In this document: positions 36,001 to 46,515 of the stretch, piece by piece
Layout: every line of letters starts with the position of its first letter
How positions within the stretch are numbered: the first letter of the stretch is position 1
DNA from: Anisodus tanguticus
Taxonomy: Eukaryota; Streptophyta; Magnoliopsida; Solanales; Solanaceae
Direction of reading: 5' to 3'
Assembly (NCBI GenBank): GCA_034509755.1
Contig: CM067549.1
Location: 46,304,052 to 46,368,051, forward strand
Length of the DNA stretch: 64,000 bases
The notes under the pieces: model-generated
Told to the model about the DNA's origin: nothing
Databases searched by the model: none
Seen by the model: the letters and a program-made list of their open reading frames with translations, nothing else
Program-made: the position numbers and the translations under genes

Positions 36001-39000
36001 TCACTGTTAACTGCCAGGCAGTACCGTCCCTCCCGTTGGCCCAATTCTAATTCCGGCCCAGCGGCCAGTCACCCGTAGTCAACACGGCATTGTCAAACCC
36101 AACACCAAATATAGGCTCCACACCCGGATTTCAAAATCACCATTGTCTCGTAAACCTGTGTCTGCTCTTAATGACTCGAATTGAAAAATGGCTATGGATG
36201 ATGAATTTAATGCTCTTATTAAAAATAGGACGTGGGAGTTGGTCCCCCGTCCCCCTCATGGTAATGTAATTCGGTCTATGTGAATTTTCAGTCACAGAGA
36301 AAAATCTGATGGTACTTTTGAGCGGCATAAAGCCCGTCTTGTAGGTGATGGGAAAACACAACAAGTTGGTGTGGATTGCGGGGAGACGTTTAGTCCGGTG
36401 GTTAAACCGGCAACTATAAGAACGGTCTTTAGTTTGGCTCTTTCGAAGGCATGGCCACTTCATCAGCTAGATGTCAAAAATGCCTTCTTCCATAGAGAAT
36501 TAAATGAACAGTATACATGTACCATCCTTTGGGATACAGGGACTCCACTTATCCAAACCACGTGTGCTTGCTAAAGAAATCATTATATGGGCTGAAACAG
36601 GCCCGAGGAGCCTGGTACAAGAGGTTTGCGAATTTTGTTTCACATATTGGGTTTTCCAATAGTCGTTCTGATCATTCTCTGTTCATCTACCGTCAGGGTA
36701 ATAATATTGCTTACCTTCTGTTATATGTGGATGATATTATATTGATTGCCTCATCCGATGCTCTTCGCAAGTCCATCATGTTACTGCTTGGCTCTGAATT
36801 TCCTATGAAAGATCTAGGGCCACTAAACTACTTTTTAGGGATAGTTGTGACACGTCATGCATGTGGTTTATTTTTATTCCAAAAGAAGTACGCAACAGAG
36901 ATTATTGAACGTGTTGGAATGTCATCATGTAAGCCGTCAGCAACTCCGGTTGATACTAAATCCAGGTTGAGCGCCTCCTCCGGCAAGCCATTTGTCGACC
37001 CGACACTTTACCGCAGCCTGGCAGGGACCCTGCAATATCTTACATTTACAAGGCCAGACATTTCTTATGCGGTGCAACATGTGTGCCTATTCATGCATAA
37101 TCCGATGGATGATTATATGCATGCTCTCAAACGCATTGTACGTTATATTCAGGGTACTCTAGAGTATGGCTTGCATTTATATCCATTGTCGACATCCACC
37201 ATTGTCTCCTACACATATGCCGATTGGGGAGGATGTTCGGACACCAGACGCTTTACGTCTGGTTATGGTATATTCCTTGGTGATAACTTGATATCTTAGT
37301 CCTCCAAACGGCAAGCAACGTTGTCCAGATCCCGTGTCGAAGCAGAATACCGAGGTTTTGCCAATATAGTGTCTGAATCTTATTGGCTTTGGAACCTTCT
37401 TCTAGAACTCCACTGTCCGGTTCCGAAGGCAACTTTAGTGTACTGTGATAATGTTAGTTCTATTTATCTCTCAGAGAATCTGGTCAACCATCAACGCACT
37501 AAATATATTGAGCTAGATATTCACTTTGTTCGTGAAAAAGTCGCTCGCGGACAAGTGCGTGTCTTACATGTTCCGTCACGCTATCAGATTGCAGATATTT
37601 TTACTAAAGGTCTTCCGCTGGTATTATTTGAAGATTTTTGGGACAGTCTCAGCATACGCCGACCTCCCGCTTCAACTGCGGGGGAGTGATGGAATAATTA
37701 TAATTAATAGAATATTTATTGTAATTATTTAGTAATTATTGTAATTGATATTAGAATCATGTTTATATGGTAGATAGCATAATCTTAGCCTAATCATATC
37801 ATAATCCAAGCCTAATCCTAGCCTAAGATGAGGTTGTATCTGTGGTATAATAACCACACTTTTGGAAGATGATAAGGGAGGAAAATATTCCTACAAATTG
37901 GTTTATTTTTTCTCCTCATTTCTAAAATAACGATCCAGTGCCCATGGCCTAATGGATAAGGCGCTTGACTTCTAATCAAGCAATTGTGAGTTCGAGTCCA
38001 CTAGGCGTGTGATCTATTTTTGAAGGGGAGCCTTGGCATAACTGGTAAAGTTGATGTCATATGACCAAGAGGTCAACCTCTTGCAAAAATGTAGGGTAAG
38101 GTTGTGTACAATAGACCCTTGTGGTCCGGCCGTTCCAGGACCACCTCCATAGTGGGAGCTAAGTGCACCAGGCTACCCTTCTAATATAACAATAATGTGT
38201 TGATGGCCAATTCAGGTCCCACTTCTGTTAAGGCAACATACCATCATTAAGCATGAATCAATAATGACGTGGGATATACGTTTTATTGAGGTACTAAATC
38301 CCACATATTGAAAGGATAAACCTACTGTTAAATATACATGAATTTACACAATATACATGTGTATACTCATGTATATTGGTCTCGGATTCTACGGTACAAA
38401 CCCCACGGGATTGGGCAGATTTTGTGAATAAATTGTTGTAATTTTTTAGTGTAAGTATTACCTTAATTAGTCTTGTACACTTACCGTGGTTATAGGATTC
38501 TTGTACTACTAGGATAATGTTTTGGGATTAGAATAGGAATAGGTTTTCTATTATGGAAAATTGTAATTTGTATATATACTCTTTTCATTAATGAGAATAA
38601 TCAAGGGGTTATTTCTTTCATGGTATCAGAAGTGTAGGTTAAATTTTCTCTCCCAAAATTCCTAGTTGCCGTGCACTATTCCCGAGAACACACCTCGGTT
38701 TCCGTGCCCGTAAATTATTTTTCTCTTTCCAAATTTTTCTTTCAAATCCCTACATCACGTCTTGAATTGCTATAATGGCCAAGAACACGTTTCACCCTGC
38801 CCTTGTTGTTTCTAATATCAAGAATCACATCTCTATCGTTCTTGAAATAGAAAACGTCCAATATGCGACGTGGGCCGAACTGTTCAAAGTTCATGCACGC
38901 TCGCATCAAGTTCTTCACATTATCCCCGCACCTCCTACAGATACAGAGGTACCAAAACCCGAGAATGATCCTAAGTTATGGACGACACTTGATGCTATTG

Positions 39001-42000
39001 TTCTTCAGTGGATTTATTCCACTATTTCTATCGACCTGTTGCAAACGATTATCGAGCCATACGTTACGGCAATGACGGTTTGGAATAGAGTACGTGATAT
39101 ATTCCAAGATAATCAAAATTCTCGTGTTGTTACCTTGGAGCAGGAATTCTCCCATGTTAATATGGAAGATTTTCCTAACGTTTTAGCATATTGTAAAAGG
39201 TTGAAGGAATTGGCGGACCAACTCCGCAACGTTGGTGCGCCCGTTACGAATGATCGTCTCGTCCTTCAGATGGTCGCAGATCTATCTGAGGCCTATAATG
39301 GTGTTGGCACGGTTCTTCGTCAGAGCATCCCTCTTCTGCAATTTTATCAAGCTCGTTCTATGCTTACACTCGAAGAAACGGGCTTGGCTAAAAAGGCGGC
39401 TACCGGTGCTAGTACCGTAGTCATGATGACTGAGTCCAATTTTCCTCCTTCCGGTTACAACAACTGGAGCCAAAACCGCAACAACGGTGGTGGCAAAACG
39501 GGTCAAAATTGAAAAAATAATGGCGGCAACATGGATTGCGGCAAATTTTAACGATGGTGGTGGCGGTGGTGGCCCTCAGGGCAGTCAGCAGCAACAACAG
39601 TCTTGGGCCCAGCAGTGGGCCCCTATGCAGTGGCAGTGGGCCAGCCAATATGGGCCAAACAGTGGCGCTTTTCGAGTTTATTACTCGAGAAATTGGGTCC
39701 CAATTTCTCAACAGCCCAGACCCAGTTTCTCGGGTCCCAGACCAGTATATAGGCCGGGACAACAGGCCAGTGTACTTGGGCCTCGGCCTCCGCAGGCCCA
39801 CCATGCACCGGGCCCCACACAAACCGACATTGAAGCCGAAATGCACACACTTGGATTAAATCCACCAGACCCAAATTGGTATATGGACACCGGAGCCACG
39901 ACCCACATGACATCCGATCAAGGTACTCTCTCGTCTTATTCAAATTTGAGCTGCCCCCGTGGCATAATTGTTGGTAATGGTAATTCAATTCCAATTCGTG
40001 ATTATGGTCATAAAATATTCTCCCCCCATCCCCTTATCTTGAAAAATACCCTTTATGCCCCCAAATTGATTAAAAATTTTGTGTCTGTCCGTAAATTCAC
40101 CATTGATAATTCCGTGTCTATTGAATTTGATCCATTTGGGTTTTCTGTGAAGGATTTTAAGATGGGAGTCCTCTCATGAGGTGTGATAGTAGGAGAGATC
40201 TTTATCCTATCACGCCATGTTCTGGTCTCTCGAGTCAAACCTTGCCGTCAACTTTTGCAGCCCTTGCTCCTTCCTTGTGGCATGTTCATCTTGGTCATCC
40301 GGGGTCGTCTATTTTTATCTCCCTTAGATAAAAATAATTTTATTTCATATAAGGGTACGCGTAGTACTCCGAATTGTCAATCTTGTTCTTTAGGAAAATT
40401 TGTTAAGTTGCCATTTGCAAACTCTAATTCTCATACTTTAATGTCATTTAATATTATTCATAGCGATTTATGGACGTCTCATGTTCTTAGTTCTTTGGGT
40501 CATCGGTATTATGTTCTCTTTTTGGATTATTACTCTAAGTTTTATGGACTTTTCTGATAGTGAAAAAATCTCAAGTTTTTCCACCTTAAAATTTAGAGCA
40601 TTCATTAGAACCCAATTTGAACGGGAAATAAAAAATATTCAATGTGATAATGGCAAAGAATATGACAATGGGGTGTTTCGGGAATTTTGTGCTAATAATG
40701 GGATCAATTTTCAGTTTTTTTGCCCTCATACGTCTTCGCAAAATGGGACAGCCGAACGCAAAATTCGTACCATTAATAACATTGTCCGAACTTTATTGAT
40801 TCATGCTTCTGCACCCCATTTGTTTTGGCATCATGCTCTACAAATGGCTACATATTTTCTTAACATTCTTCCTTCCAAAGGTTTAACATATTCGTCCCCT
40901 CTTCAAATTTTATATAATAAGACTCCTTCGTATTCACATCTTAGGGTCTTTGGGTGCTTGTGTTAACACTTTTTCCGTCCACCACAATTAACAAACTTCA
41001 GGCCTGGTCTACCCCTTGTGTGTTTTTAGGTTATCCGTCAAATCATCGTGGTTATAAATATTTTGATTTATCATCTAATAAAATCATCATTAGTCGCCAT
41101 GTAATTTTTTATGAATCTCAATTTTCATTTGCTAAGGTTAGTAATCTCGTGCCTAGTTCGTATAATTTTTTGGATGATGGTATATCCCCGTATATTATTC
41201 ACCATTTTTCAGACGTGTCCCGCACCCCAAATCCACCAGCGGGCCCACTGCCCGATGGCCCCACTATTCTAGCCGCTTTGTCCAGTCCCGTAATTGGGCC
41301 AGTGACGGTAATTGGGCCAGATTTCCAGCCCACTACCGCCACTATTCCAGTGACGGGTTCCAGCCTATTACCGTCACAGGATTTCAGTGTTGGGCCAGCA
41401 GGCCCACTGTCTGCTGCAGGTCCGTCACGTGTCCCGTTAATTCCCAAAATCCACCAAATTCTCCCCCCGAGTCATATATCGGTCACTCGTAGCCAACGGG
41501 GTGTTTTTAAACCAAAAAGACATTTTAATTTAAATTCTAATGCTCATAAATCACCATTACCCCGTAATCCTGTGTCTGCTTTGAATGACCCAAATTGGAA
41601 AATTGCTATGACCGACGAATATAATGCTCTTATTCATAATAAAATGTGGGAGTTGGTGCCCCGTCCATCTGGTGTTAATATTATTCGATCTATGTGGATT
41701 TTTGCTCATAAGGACAATTCTGACGGTTCTTTTGCGAGGCATAAGGCTCGTCTTGTAGGTGATGGTAAAACTCAGTAGGTTGGTGTGGATTGTGGTGAGA
41801 TGTTTAGTCCGGTGGTCAAGCCGGCTACCATTCGCACTGTGCTCAGCTTGGCTCTTTCAAAAGCATGGCACATTCATCAGTTAGATGTGAAGAATTCTTT
41901 CTTACATGGTGATCTCAAGGAGACAGTATATATGCATCAGCCTTTGGGGTTTAGGGATCCCAAATATCCTCATCATGTCTGTTTGTTGAAAAAGTCCTTG

Positions 42001-45000
42001 TATGTGCTTAAGCAGTCTCCACGGGCTTGGTATAAGAGGTTTGCAGACTATGTTTCGACTATTGAGTTCTCTCACAGCATGTCTGATAATTCATTATTCA
42101 TATATCGTCGTGGTTCTTCCTTGGCTTATATCCTATTATATGTGGATGATATTATCTTGACTGCCTCTTCCAATGCATTACATCAGTCTATCATGACAAT
42201 ACTCACTTCTGAGTTTGCTATGAAAGACTTGGGGCCCTTGAGTTATTTTTTGGGAATTGTTGTCACTCGTCATGCAGGTGGGTTTTTCTTATCTCAGCGG
42301 AAGTATGCAATTGAGATCATTGAGAGGGCTGGGATGTCATCCTGTAAGTCCACTTCCACTCCGGTTGATACTAAACCCAAGTTAGGTGCTGCGGCTGGCT
42401 CACCGTATGAGGATCCGACCCGCTATCGCAGTCTTGCAGGGGCCCTTCAGTATCTTACATTCACAAGACCAGATATTACGTATGTCGTACAGCAGGTGTG
42501 TTTGTTTATGCATGATCTCAGGGTTGAGCATATGAATGCACTAAAACGCATTATTCGGTACATAAGGGGACGCTTGACTATGGCTTACATTTATATCCGT
42601 CGTCGACGTCTACACTTGTCTCGTATACAGATGTTGACTGGGGTGGTTGTCCGGACACCAGACGGTCTACGTCTGGCTATTGTATGTTTCTTGGTAATAA
42701 CTTGGTCTCATGGTCTGCCAAGCATCAGTCGACATTGTCCCGCTCTAGTGCAGAGGCCGAGTATCGAGGGGTAGCCAATGTGGTCTCTGAATCATGTTGG
42801 TTGCGTAATCTTATTTTAGAGCTTCATTGTCCTATTCAGAAAGCTATCTTGATTTATTGTGATAATGTTAGTGCCATCTATCTTTCTGGTAATCCGGTTC
42901 AGCACCAGCGCACTAAATATATCGAGATGGACATTCACTTTGTTCGCGAAAAGGTAGCTCGTGGACAAGTTCGTGTCTGCCATGTCCCTTCCAGGTATCA
43001 AATTGCAGACATCTTTACAAAGGGTCTTACCTCGGTCCTTTTTGAAGATTTTAGGGACAGTCTCAGCGTACGAAAACCGTCCGCTATGATTGCGGGGGTG
43101 TGTTATATATACATGAATATATACAATGTATACTCATGTATATTGGTCTCAGATTCTACGGTACAAGCCCCATGGGATTGGGCAGATTTTGTGAATAAAT
43201 TGTTGTAATATTTTAGTGTAAGTATTACCTTAATTAGTCTTGTACACTTACCATAGTTATAGGATTCTTGTACTACTAGAATAAGGTTTTGGGATTAGAA
43301 TAGGAATAGGTTTTCTATTATGGAAAATTGTAATTTGTATATATACTCTTTTCATTAATGAGAATAATCAAGGGATTATTTCTTTCACCTACTTTGATGA
43401 TGATTTATCTTGTAAACTTGAGCATCTCACTCAAGCATAAAAGTGTCAGACTTGAGTTAGTTCTGATTCAGAAATATATTAATGCTTGATTTCTATGTTG
43501 TTCGAACTCTCCAAAAATGCTACTGCACCCATGTCGGATCTACAAAAATTGCACCATCGACATTTTTGAAGAGTCCAAGCAACATAGCTTGATTTTCAAA
43601 TTTCACAATGAAGGTGCTAGCATTGAGCTTTTGAAATAAGGAGTGGAGAATTAATAGTCTTTTGTTATCTCCTTTATCACATAAAATGATTACAGTAAGA
43701 AATTCTGCAGCTGAACCATGTAAAAAAATGTTTAATTCTTGCTCTTATTCACTATGAATTATAGGCACTTGTCGAAATTGCAACAGTTTTCTACTACTAA
43801 GATAAAAAAAAAAAAGCATACCCCTCTGCACGCATAAGGGGATCTTCAAACGTTGCATTTGGAGCATATATCTCAAAATCTTGTGCCTTGGAGCGCGATG
43901 CATATCTGAAATATATTTGCAGAAAGCTGGTGAATGTAAATATTAAAATGATTCACTAACTAATAAGATATTGATTAACTGATAATTGCATAGGAGAACA
44001 AAATTAGACAATCCTCTTAAAGAAAGATAAATGATATACATGATGTATTAACTGGTGTACGATAGCCGATAGATAAACTAGAACGCTGTTGAACAGAAAA
44101 CCACAAGACAAACAGGTGCTCCTCTAACGAAAGGATCTAACAAGCATCTCTTATACTCGTATTTCGCATACTAAACGTTCATTAAGAAACGTATATCACA
44201 AAAAGAGGATAACCAGGAAGTTACTTATGAAGAAGCAATCTAAGTATATACTCCAATATTAATGGAATTAGAGAGACATCAATGTGGTGCATCATTGATG
44301 GTGGCATGGCTTTTCAGCACCTAAAACCTTAGTACTATTGCCCCTATGCTAAAAGTAATGCCAGACCAGGTTCTTTTTAACCATAAACATTACCACAAAA
44401 AAAGAAAGAAAAAAAGAGTTGCAAAAGGAAAATTGAGCAGTTGATACTAGCACAACAACTACGCCTCAATTCCAAACAAGTTGCGAGCTATATGAATCCT
44501 CACTAGAAGTTCTCAACATTCTAGTGGCATATAAGTATCTGACAAGACTAAAGAACTTCTAGCGAACATTGAACCTAAAGTAAACGAGCTAATATGACTA
44601 AAAGTTACTCCCAACATTTATGAAAATCCATTACAAGCAACTGAGGGGGTTAAGATGAATTCTTCTAAACCTCAAGGATCCAGGTGATAATCACCAAATA
44701 GACTGGCTTTACCTATGTCCCTGATTACAAGAAAAAAAACTGATCTGGAAATAGTAAGACATAAGAAAAGCAAATTCATTATTTTGCTCTTACCACAAGA
44801 CCATAAAGGGAAGCCCGGTGCACTAAGCTCCCGCTATGTGCGGGGTCCGGGAAAGGGCCGGACCACAAGGGTACATTGTACGCAGCCTTACCTTGCATTT
44901 CTGTGTATGTCACAATAAATTCCCTTACCTAAAATCTCATCTCATTGATACCTAACAATAAATAGAGTGGAACAAATTAAAAGGAAACTAAAGATGAGGT

Positions 45001-45618
45001 TGGTTTATTTAAGTGACAATGATTTACAAAGTTGGAAAGATTAAGACTTCTTTTTTTTCATGATAATCGTGGTGTCCGGACCAACTTGCATGCACCTCGA
45101 CTAATTACACAAGTACTACAGTTACGGGGTAATTCTGTCCATCAACGTTTGGACAAATGGGAAGAACTCACCTAGTAATTTTGCTTATTTAAACCTGTGA
45201 CCTCATGGTTCTTAATCCACTTCAGTTTCCTAAAGATTGAAACTTTTCAAAGTGGTATTGTCCTCTGTCCAATTTTTACCAACTTCTATGCTAGAACATG
45301 GATGAATTGTTGAACCAAAAAGTTTCAATTGAACCCACATTTTCAACAGTGGATAAGTAAGAATCTAATTACCAATACTACAAATAAAAAATGTTACTCC
45401 CTCCGTATATACAAAATAAAACATGTTTACTGCTACAGCATGAGCATAAATGAAAACCTAAAAGAATTAAAAGAAAGTTAAAGAAGAAAAGAAACATTAA
45501 AATGGGACCAAACTTACAAGTTGAGAAGATGGGGAAGTATACAATCAGAAGCACGATTTGAAGGATTATAATCACCACCTGCTTCCTTGCAGTACACTTC
45601 TCGCTGTTCATCCTTCAT
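30022..45618 (-). CDS. NTF2-like / SnoaL-like domain protein, six exons
   Basis: Exons, 5' to 3': 45618-45518, 43905-43822, 32837-32798, 32431-32363, 32274-32165, 30157-30022. All introns are GT-AG, phases join, and the total is 540 nt (179 aa plus TAA). The protein reads MKDEQREVYCKEAGGDYNPS at the start, FEIYAPNATFEDPLM in exon 2, KQIKSSFYSI in exon 3, VFSESRIVEYNI in exon 4, YYKFLGKDIHMISLIKLY in exon 5 and WDKKPL...GRMMEVSRRASM...GKDPTN at the end. This matches, from memory, a conserved plant family with the NTF2/SnoaL-like cone fold whose function is unclear. The codon split between exons 5 and 6 gives Cys (HEDCW). An in-frame upstream ATG at 45679-45681 would add 21 residues. Intron 2 (11 kb) and intron 5 (2 kb) are filled with repeats. 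Confidence 0.85.
30185..30815 (+). repeat. three tandem copies of a tRNA-like SINE unit (214-224 bp)
   Basis: Units begin at the motif AACTATGCAACCAA (30197, 30411 and 30635). Each holds a tRNA-like A box (TTGCTCAGTTGGTGAAACG, CTGCTCAATTGGTGAGAC, TTGCTCGGTTGGTGAGAC) and a B box (GAGTTCAAGTC, then GGGTTCAAGTC twice), followed by a C/A-rich tail and CATCTTTTGGAAAATTAT. They lie in intron 5 of the NTF2-like gene in the opposite orientation to the gene. Confidence 0.82.
30830..31990 (+). other. LTR-like or promoter-like sequence, unassigned
   Basis: Two TATA-like boxes (GTATATAAGAC near 31107 and CTATATAAACACC near 31571), a GC-rich block (31200-31285), and a 3' part with many TTGTAATTTC motifs resemble an LTR with U3, R and U5. 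I found neither clear TG...CA ends nor a target duplication, so the call is only tentative. Confidence 0.35.
32989..33195 (+). repeat. 5' LTR of copia C
   Basis: 207 bp, TGATGGAATAATTATAATTA to GAAAATATTCTTACA. The primer site follows directly. Confidence 0.92.
33335..34264 (+). pseudogene. copia C gag
   Basis: MSDSKSTFHPALAVSNINTH opens the same gag family as copia A and D. Frame breaks at about 33530 and 33650, and again near 33830-33860, are followed by an RGG-like Asn/Gly/Gln-rich tail with repeated GQQWHPRAQ-type units. Confidence 0.8.
34490..35690 (+). pseudogene. copia C protease and integrase
   Basis: The protease region holds WYMDT near 34513 but lacks the following GATTHM, so the active-site block is damaged. 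Integrase: CRSFPLGKHVQLPF, LDIIHCDIWTSP, and an AERKIRT-like Glu block near 35360-35390. Many frames are broken. Confidence 0.75.
36170..37689 (+). pseudogene. copia C reverse transcriptase and RNase H
   Basis: DCGETFSPVVKPATIRTV (36374), QLDVKNAFFHREL, LLYVDDIILIASS, MKDLGPLNYFLGIVV and FTRPDISYAVQHV are present. A TAG at 37297-37299 replaces the Trp codon of the ISW box in RNase H, and the same frame then continues with VEAEYRGFANIVSES. Asp-Tyr changes occur at the TYADWGG box (usually TDADWGG), so RNase H would be inactive. Confidence 0.88.
37687..37895 (+). repeat. 3' LTR of copia C
   Basis: 209 bp. It differs from the 5' LTR by scattered substitutions and small indels near 37717 and 37772. 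Confidence 0.92.
37938..38009 (+). tRNA. tRNA-Arg(UCU), probably degenerate
   Basis: 72 nt with D arm GGCCTAATGGATAAGGC, a perfect 5-bp anticodon stem CTTGA/TCAAG around CTTCTAA (anticodon TCT), and GTTCGAGTCC in the T arm. The acceptor stem GTGCCCA/TAGGCGT has two G-U pairs and one C-A mismatch. One base is missing from the T arm compared with the plant tRNA-Arg pattern, so it may be a pseudogene. It lies between copia C and an Au SINE. Confidence 0.5.
38023..38182 (+). mobile_element. Au-type SINE with internal deletion
   Basis: GGAGCCTTGGCATAACTGGT (A box), CATATGACCAAGAGGTCA, then a direct jump to CCTCTTGCAAAAATGTAGGG. The B-box segment (GGTTCGAGCC and about 20 bp) is missing. It continues with GTACAATAGACCCTTGTGG and CATAGTGGGAGCTAAGTGC. 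Confidence 0.85.
38336..38620 (+). repeat. 5' LTR of copia D
   Basis: 285 bp, TG...CA, with the primer site following. It contains the inverted pair ATACATG/CATGTAT near 38346-38388. Confidence 0.93.
38775..39512 (+). CDS. copia D gag
   Basis: A 245-aa frame, MAKNTFHPALVVSNIKNHIS at the start, then WNRVRDIFQDNQNSRVV and AYCKRLKELADQL in the capsid core, and an Asn/Gly-rich end. No CCHC zinc knuckle is seen; the tail is basic and Gly-rich as in copia A and C. The frame stops at TGA 39510-39512, and a shifted frame continues with Gly/Gln-rich sequence, so the original polyprotein was longer. Confidence 0.82.
   Translation: MAKNTFHPALVVSNIKNHISIVLEIENVQYATWAELFKVHARSHQVLHIIPAPPTDTEVPKPENDPKLWTTLDAIVLQWIYSTISIDLLQTIIEPYVTAMTVWNRVRDIFQDNQNSRVVTLEQEFSHVNMEDFPNVLAYCKRLKELADQLRNVGAPVTNDRLVLQMVADLSEAYNGVGTVLRQSIPLLQFYQARSMLTLEETGLAKKAATGASTVVMMTESNFPPSGYNNWSQNRNNGGGKTGQN
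39487..41778 (+). pseudogene. copia D protease and integrase
   Basis: Protease: NWYMDTGATTHMTSDQ near 39873-39920 in the 39487-40179 frame. Gag-pre-integrase: WHVHLGHPG and CQSCSLGKFVKLPF. Integrase core: FNIIHSDLWTS, IQCDNGKEYDN and QNGTAERKIRTI (all three DDE residues present). Stops at 40179 and near 40557 and a shift near 40960 break it. The C-terminal frame 40954-41778 ends in a TAG, after which RT continues in the same frame. Confidence 0.85.
41785..43080 (+). pseudogene. copia D reverse transcriptase and RNase H
   Basis: MDCGEMFSPVVKPATIRTVL, QLDVKNSFLHGDLKETVYMH, LLYVDDIILTASS and MKDLGPLSYFLGIVV are in one 329-codon frame. A one-base loss near 42567 (GGTACATAAGGGGACGC) shifts the frame, and RNase H resumes in the frame from 42684 (VSWSAKHQSTLSRSSAEAEY, and RVCHVPSRYQIADIFTKGL at the end). 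Confidence 0.88.
43101..43387 (+). repeat. 3' LTR of copia D
   Basis: 287 bp. It differs from the 5' LTR at roughly a dozen places, mostly in the first 120 bp. Confidence 0.93.
43494..43586. mobile_element. Mutator-type MITE, 93 bp
   Basis: Ends TATGTTGTTCGAACTCTCCA and GAAGAGTCCAAGCAACATA are inverted repeats. A 9-bp direct duplication GCTTGATTT flanks it (43484-43492 and 43587-43595), which fits Mutator-like elements. The sequence belongs to the common Solanaceae GTTGCTCGGACTCTTC family. Confidence 0.8.
44455..44511 (+). repeat. Solanaceae dispersed repeat fragment
   Basis: ACAACAACTACGCCTCAATT, CCAAACAAGTTGCGAGC and TATATGAATCCTCAC are a widely repeated Solanaceae motif, also seen at 49708-49772. 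It lies in intron 1 of the NTF2-like gene. Confidence 0.55.
44806..44908 (-). mobile_element. Au-type SINE, truncated
   Basis: The 3' two thirds only: GGAAGCCCGGTGCACTAAGC, CCGCTATGTGCGGGGTCC, GGACCACAAGGGTACATTG and TACGCAGCCTTACC (read on +). The tRNA-like head is missing beyond 44908. Confidence 0.82.
45051..45236 (-). mobile_element. tRNA-derived SINE (TAAGAACCATGAGGTCACAG head)
   Basis: On the - strand the head reads GAAGTGGATTAAGAACCATG, AGGTCACAGGTTTAAATAAG (degenerate B box), followed by a body ending in a poly-T-like 3' end near 45051-45060. The same family appears at 55715-55866. It lies in intron 1 of the NTF2-like gene. Confidence 0.7.
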
Positions 45619-45696
45619 GTCTTTGCAATTACCAAAAACAGTTCCAACACAAATTGATAAACCCCACAAATTAATAGCCATCGCAAAAAAAAAAAA

Positions 45697-45923
45697 GTAC
45701 TCCCTATGTTCCAATTTAAATGTCTTAATTTGACTAGTCACAAAGTTAAACAAATTGAATGTTGTAGTCCAAATTTAAAGTCGTGTGTAAAGTAGTAAAA
45801 TGTTCTTTAAATCTTATCGTTATAAACTTGTGATGATGTTTGAATTATCAATTTACTAAATATAGAAAGATGTACTTTTTTTTAAATAGACCAAAAAGGA
45901 AAGTAAGACGGAACAGAGGAGTA
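45697..45923. mobile_element. Stowaway-type MITE
   Basis: TACTCCCTATGTTCCAATTT on the left and AAGACGGAACAGAGGAGTA on the right form an inverted repeat with TA at the ends. It is directly upstream of the NTF2-like gene, about 80 bp from its first ATG. Confidence 0.75.
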
Positions 45924-46325
45924 CCAACTCATTTAACAAGAAATACCTTGGGACTGGGAGTGCTTATTTTCCATAGGGAATTGGAATATATTGTTGTTAA
46001 CAAAAGAAGAGAAGTAGGAGGGGTATAGTTTAGCTCGAGTAAGAGATTGTGATGTTAAAGAGCGAAGCATACAGAAGAATGGAGAAAAAGAAAGAGAGAG
46101 AAGATGAAGTTGGACAAGTTAAGGGAAGAAAGTGATGGAGGGAAGGCAAGTTTGAAAGTTCGTTCGAGGACATGAAAGGCTTGGTGGTGCTTTACGTGGA
46201 CCTATTGTGTCCATTTGTGGGCATCAATTTGCTTCCTGTGTTTGGGTTTGACGGGGTGATTTGCACGAAAGCCATACTTTTTGAGTCAGTTGATATGATG
46301 AGTACTCTTATGTGATATTATTGGA

Positions 46326-46480
46326 AGAGATTAAAGATACGTTAATCTTTTAAATTTTGTTATCTTAAACTTGATTTAGAATTGAAAAACTTACTATATA
46401 TGAAAAGTAATTCTTTTTTAGGATAGATTAAAAATGAAAGTAAGACACTTAAATTAAGACAGAGAAAATATTATTTTTTA
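46326..46480. mobile_element. Stowaway-like remnant
   Basis: The internal order AAACTTGATTTAGAATTG, TTAGGATAGATTAAAAATG and GACACTTAAATTAAGACAG matches the body of the neighbouring MITEs. The left end is lost. Confidence 0.45.
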
Positions 46481-46515
46481 GGCAATGTAAAAAAGAATGA
46501 TACATTTGTATGTTT

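Larger units (their letters stand above)
32989..37895 (+). mobile_element. Ty1/copia LTR retrotransposon C, degenerate
   Basis: LTRs 32989-33195 (207 bp) and 37687-37895 (209 bp) start TGATGGAATAATTA and end TTACA/CTACA, with target duplication AATTG at 32984-32988 and 37896-37900. The primer site TGGTATCAAGAG follows the left LTR at 33196. The polypurine tract GCGGGGGAG ends at 37686. The full gag-to-RNase H order is present on +, with many frameshifts and stops. It lies in intron 2 of the NTF2-like gene, opposite in orientation to it. Confidence 0.93.
38336..43387 (+). mobile_element. Ty1/copia LTR retrotransposon D, nearly intact structure
   Basis: LTRs 38336-38620 (285 bp) and 43101-43387 (287 bp) start TGTTAxATATACATGAAT and end ATTTCTTTCA. 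Target duplication CCTAC is at 38331-38335 and 43388-43392. The primer site TGGTATCAGAAG begins at 38621 and the polypurine tract GCGGGGGTG ends at 43100. All copia domains are present in order, with few breaks: a gag stop at 39510-39512, frameshifts in the integrase region, a TAG at 41776-41778 and a shift in RNase H. It is inserted in intron 2 of the NTF2-like gene, antisense to it. Confidence 0.95.
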
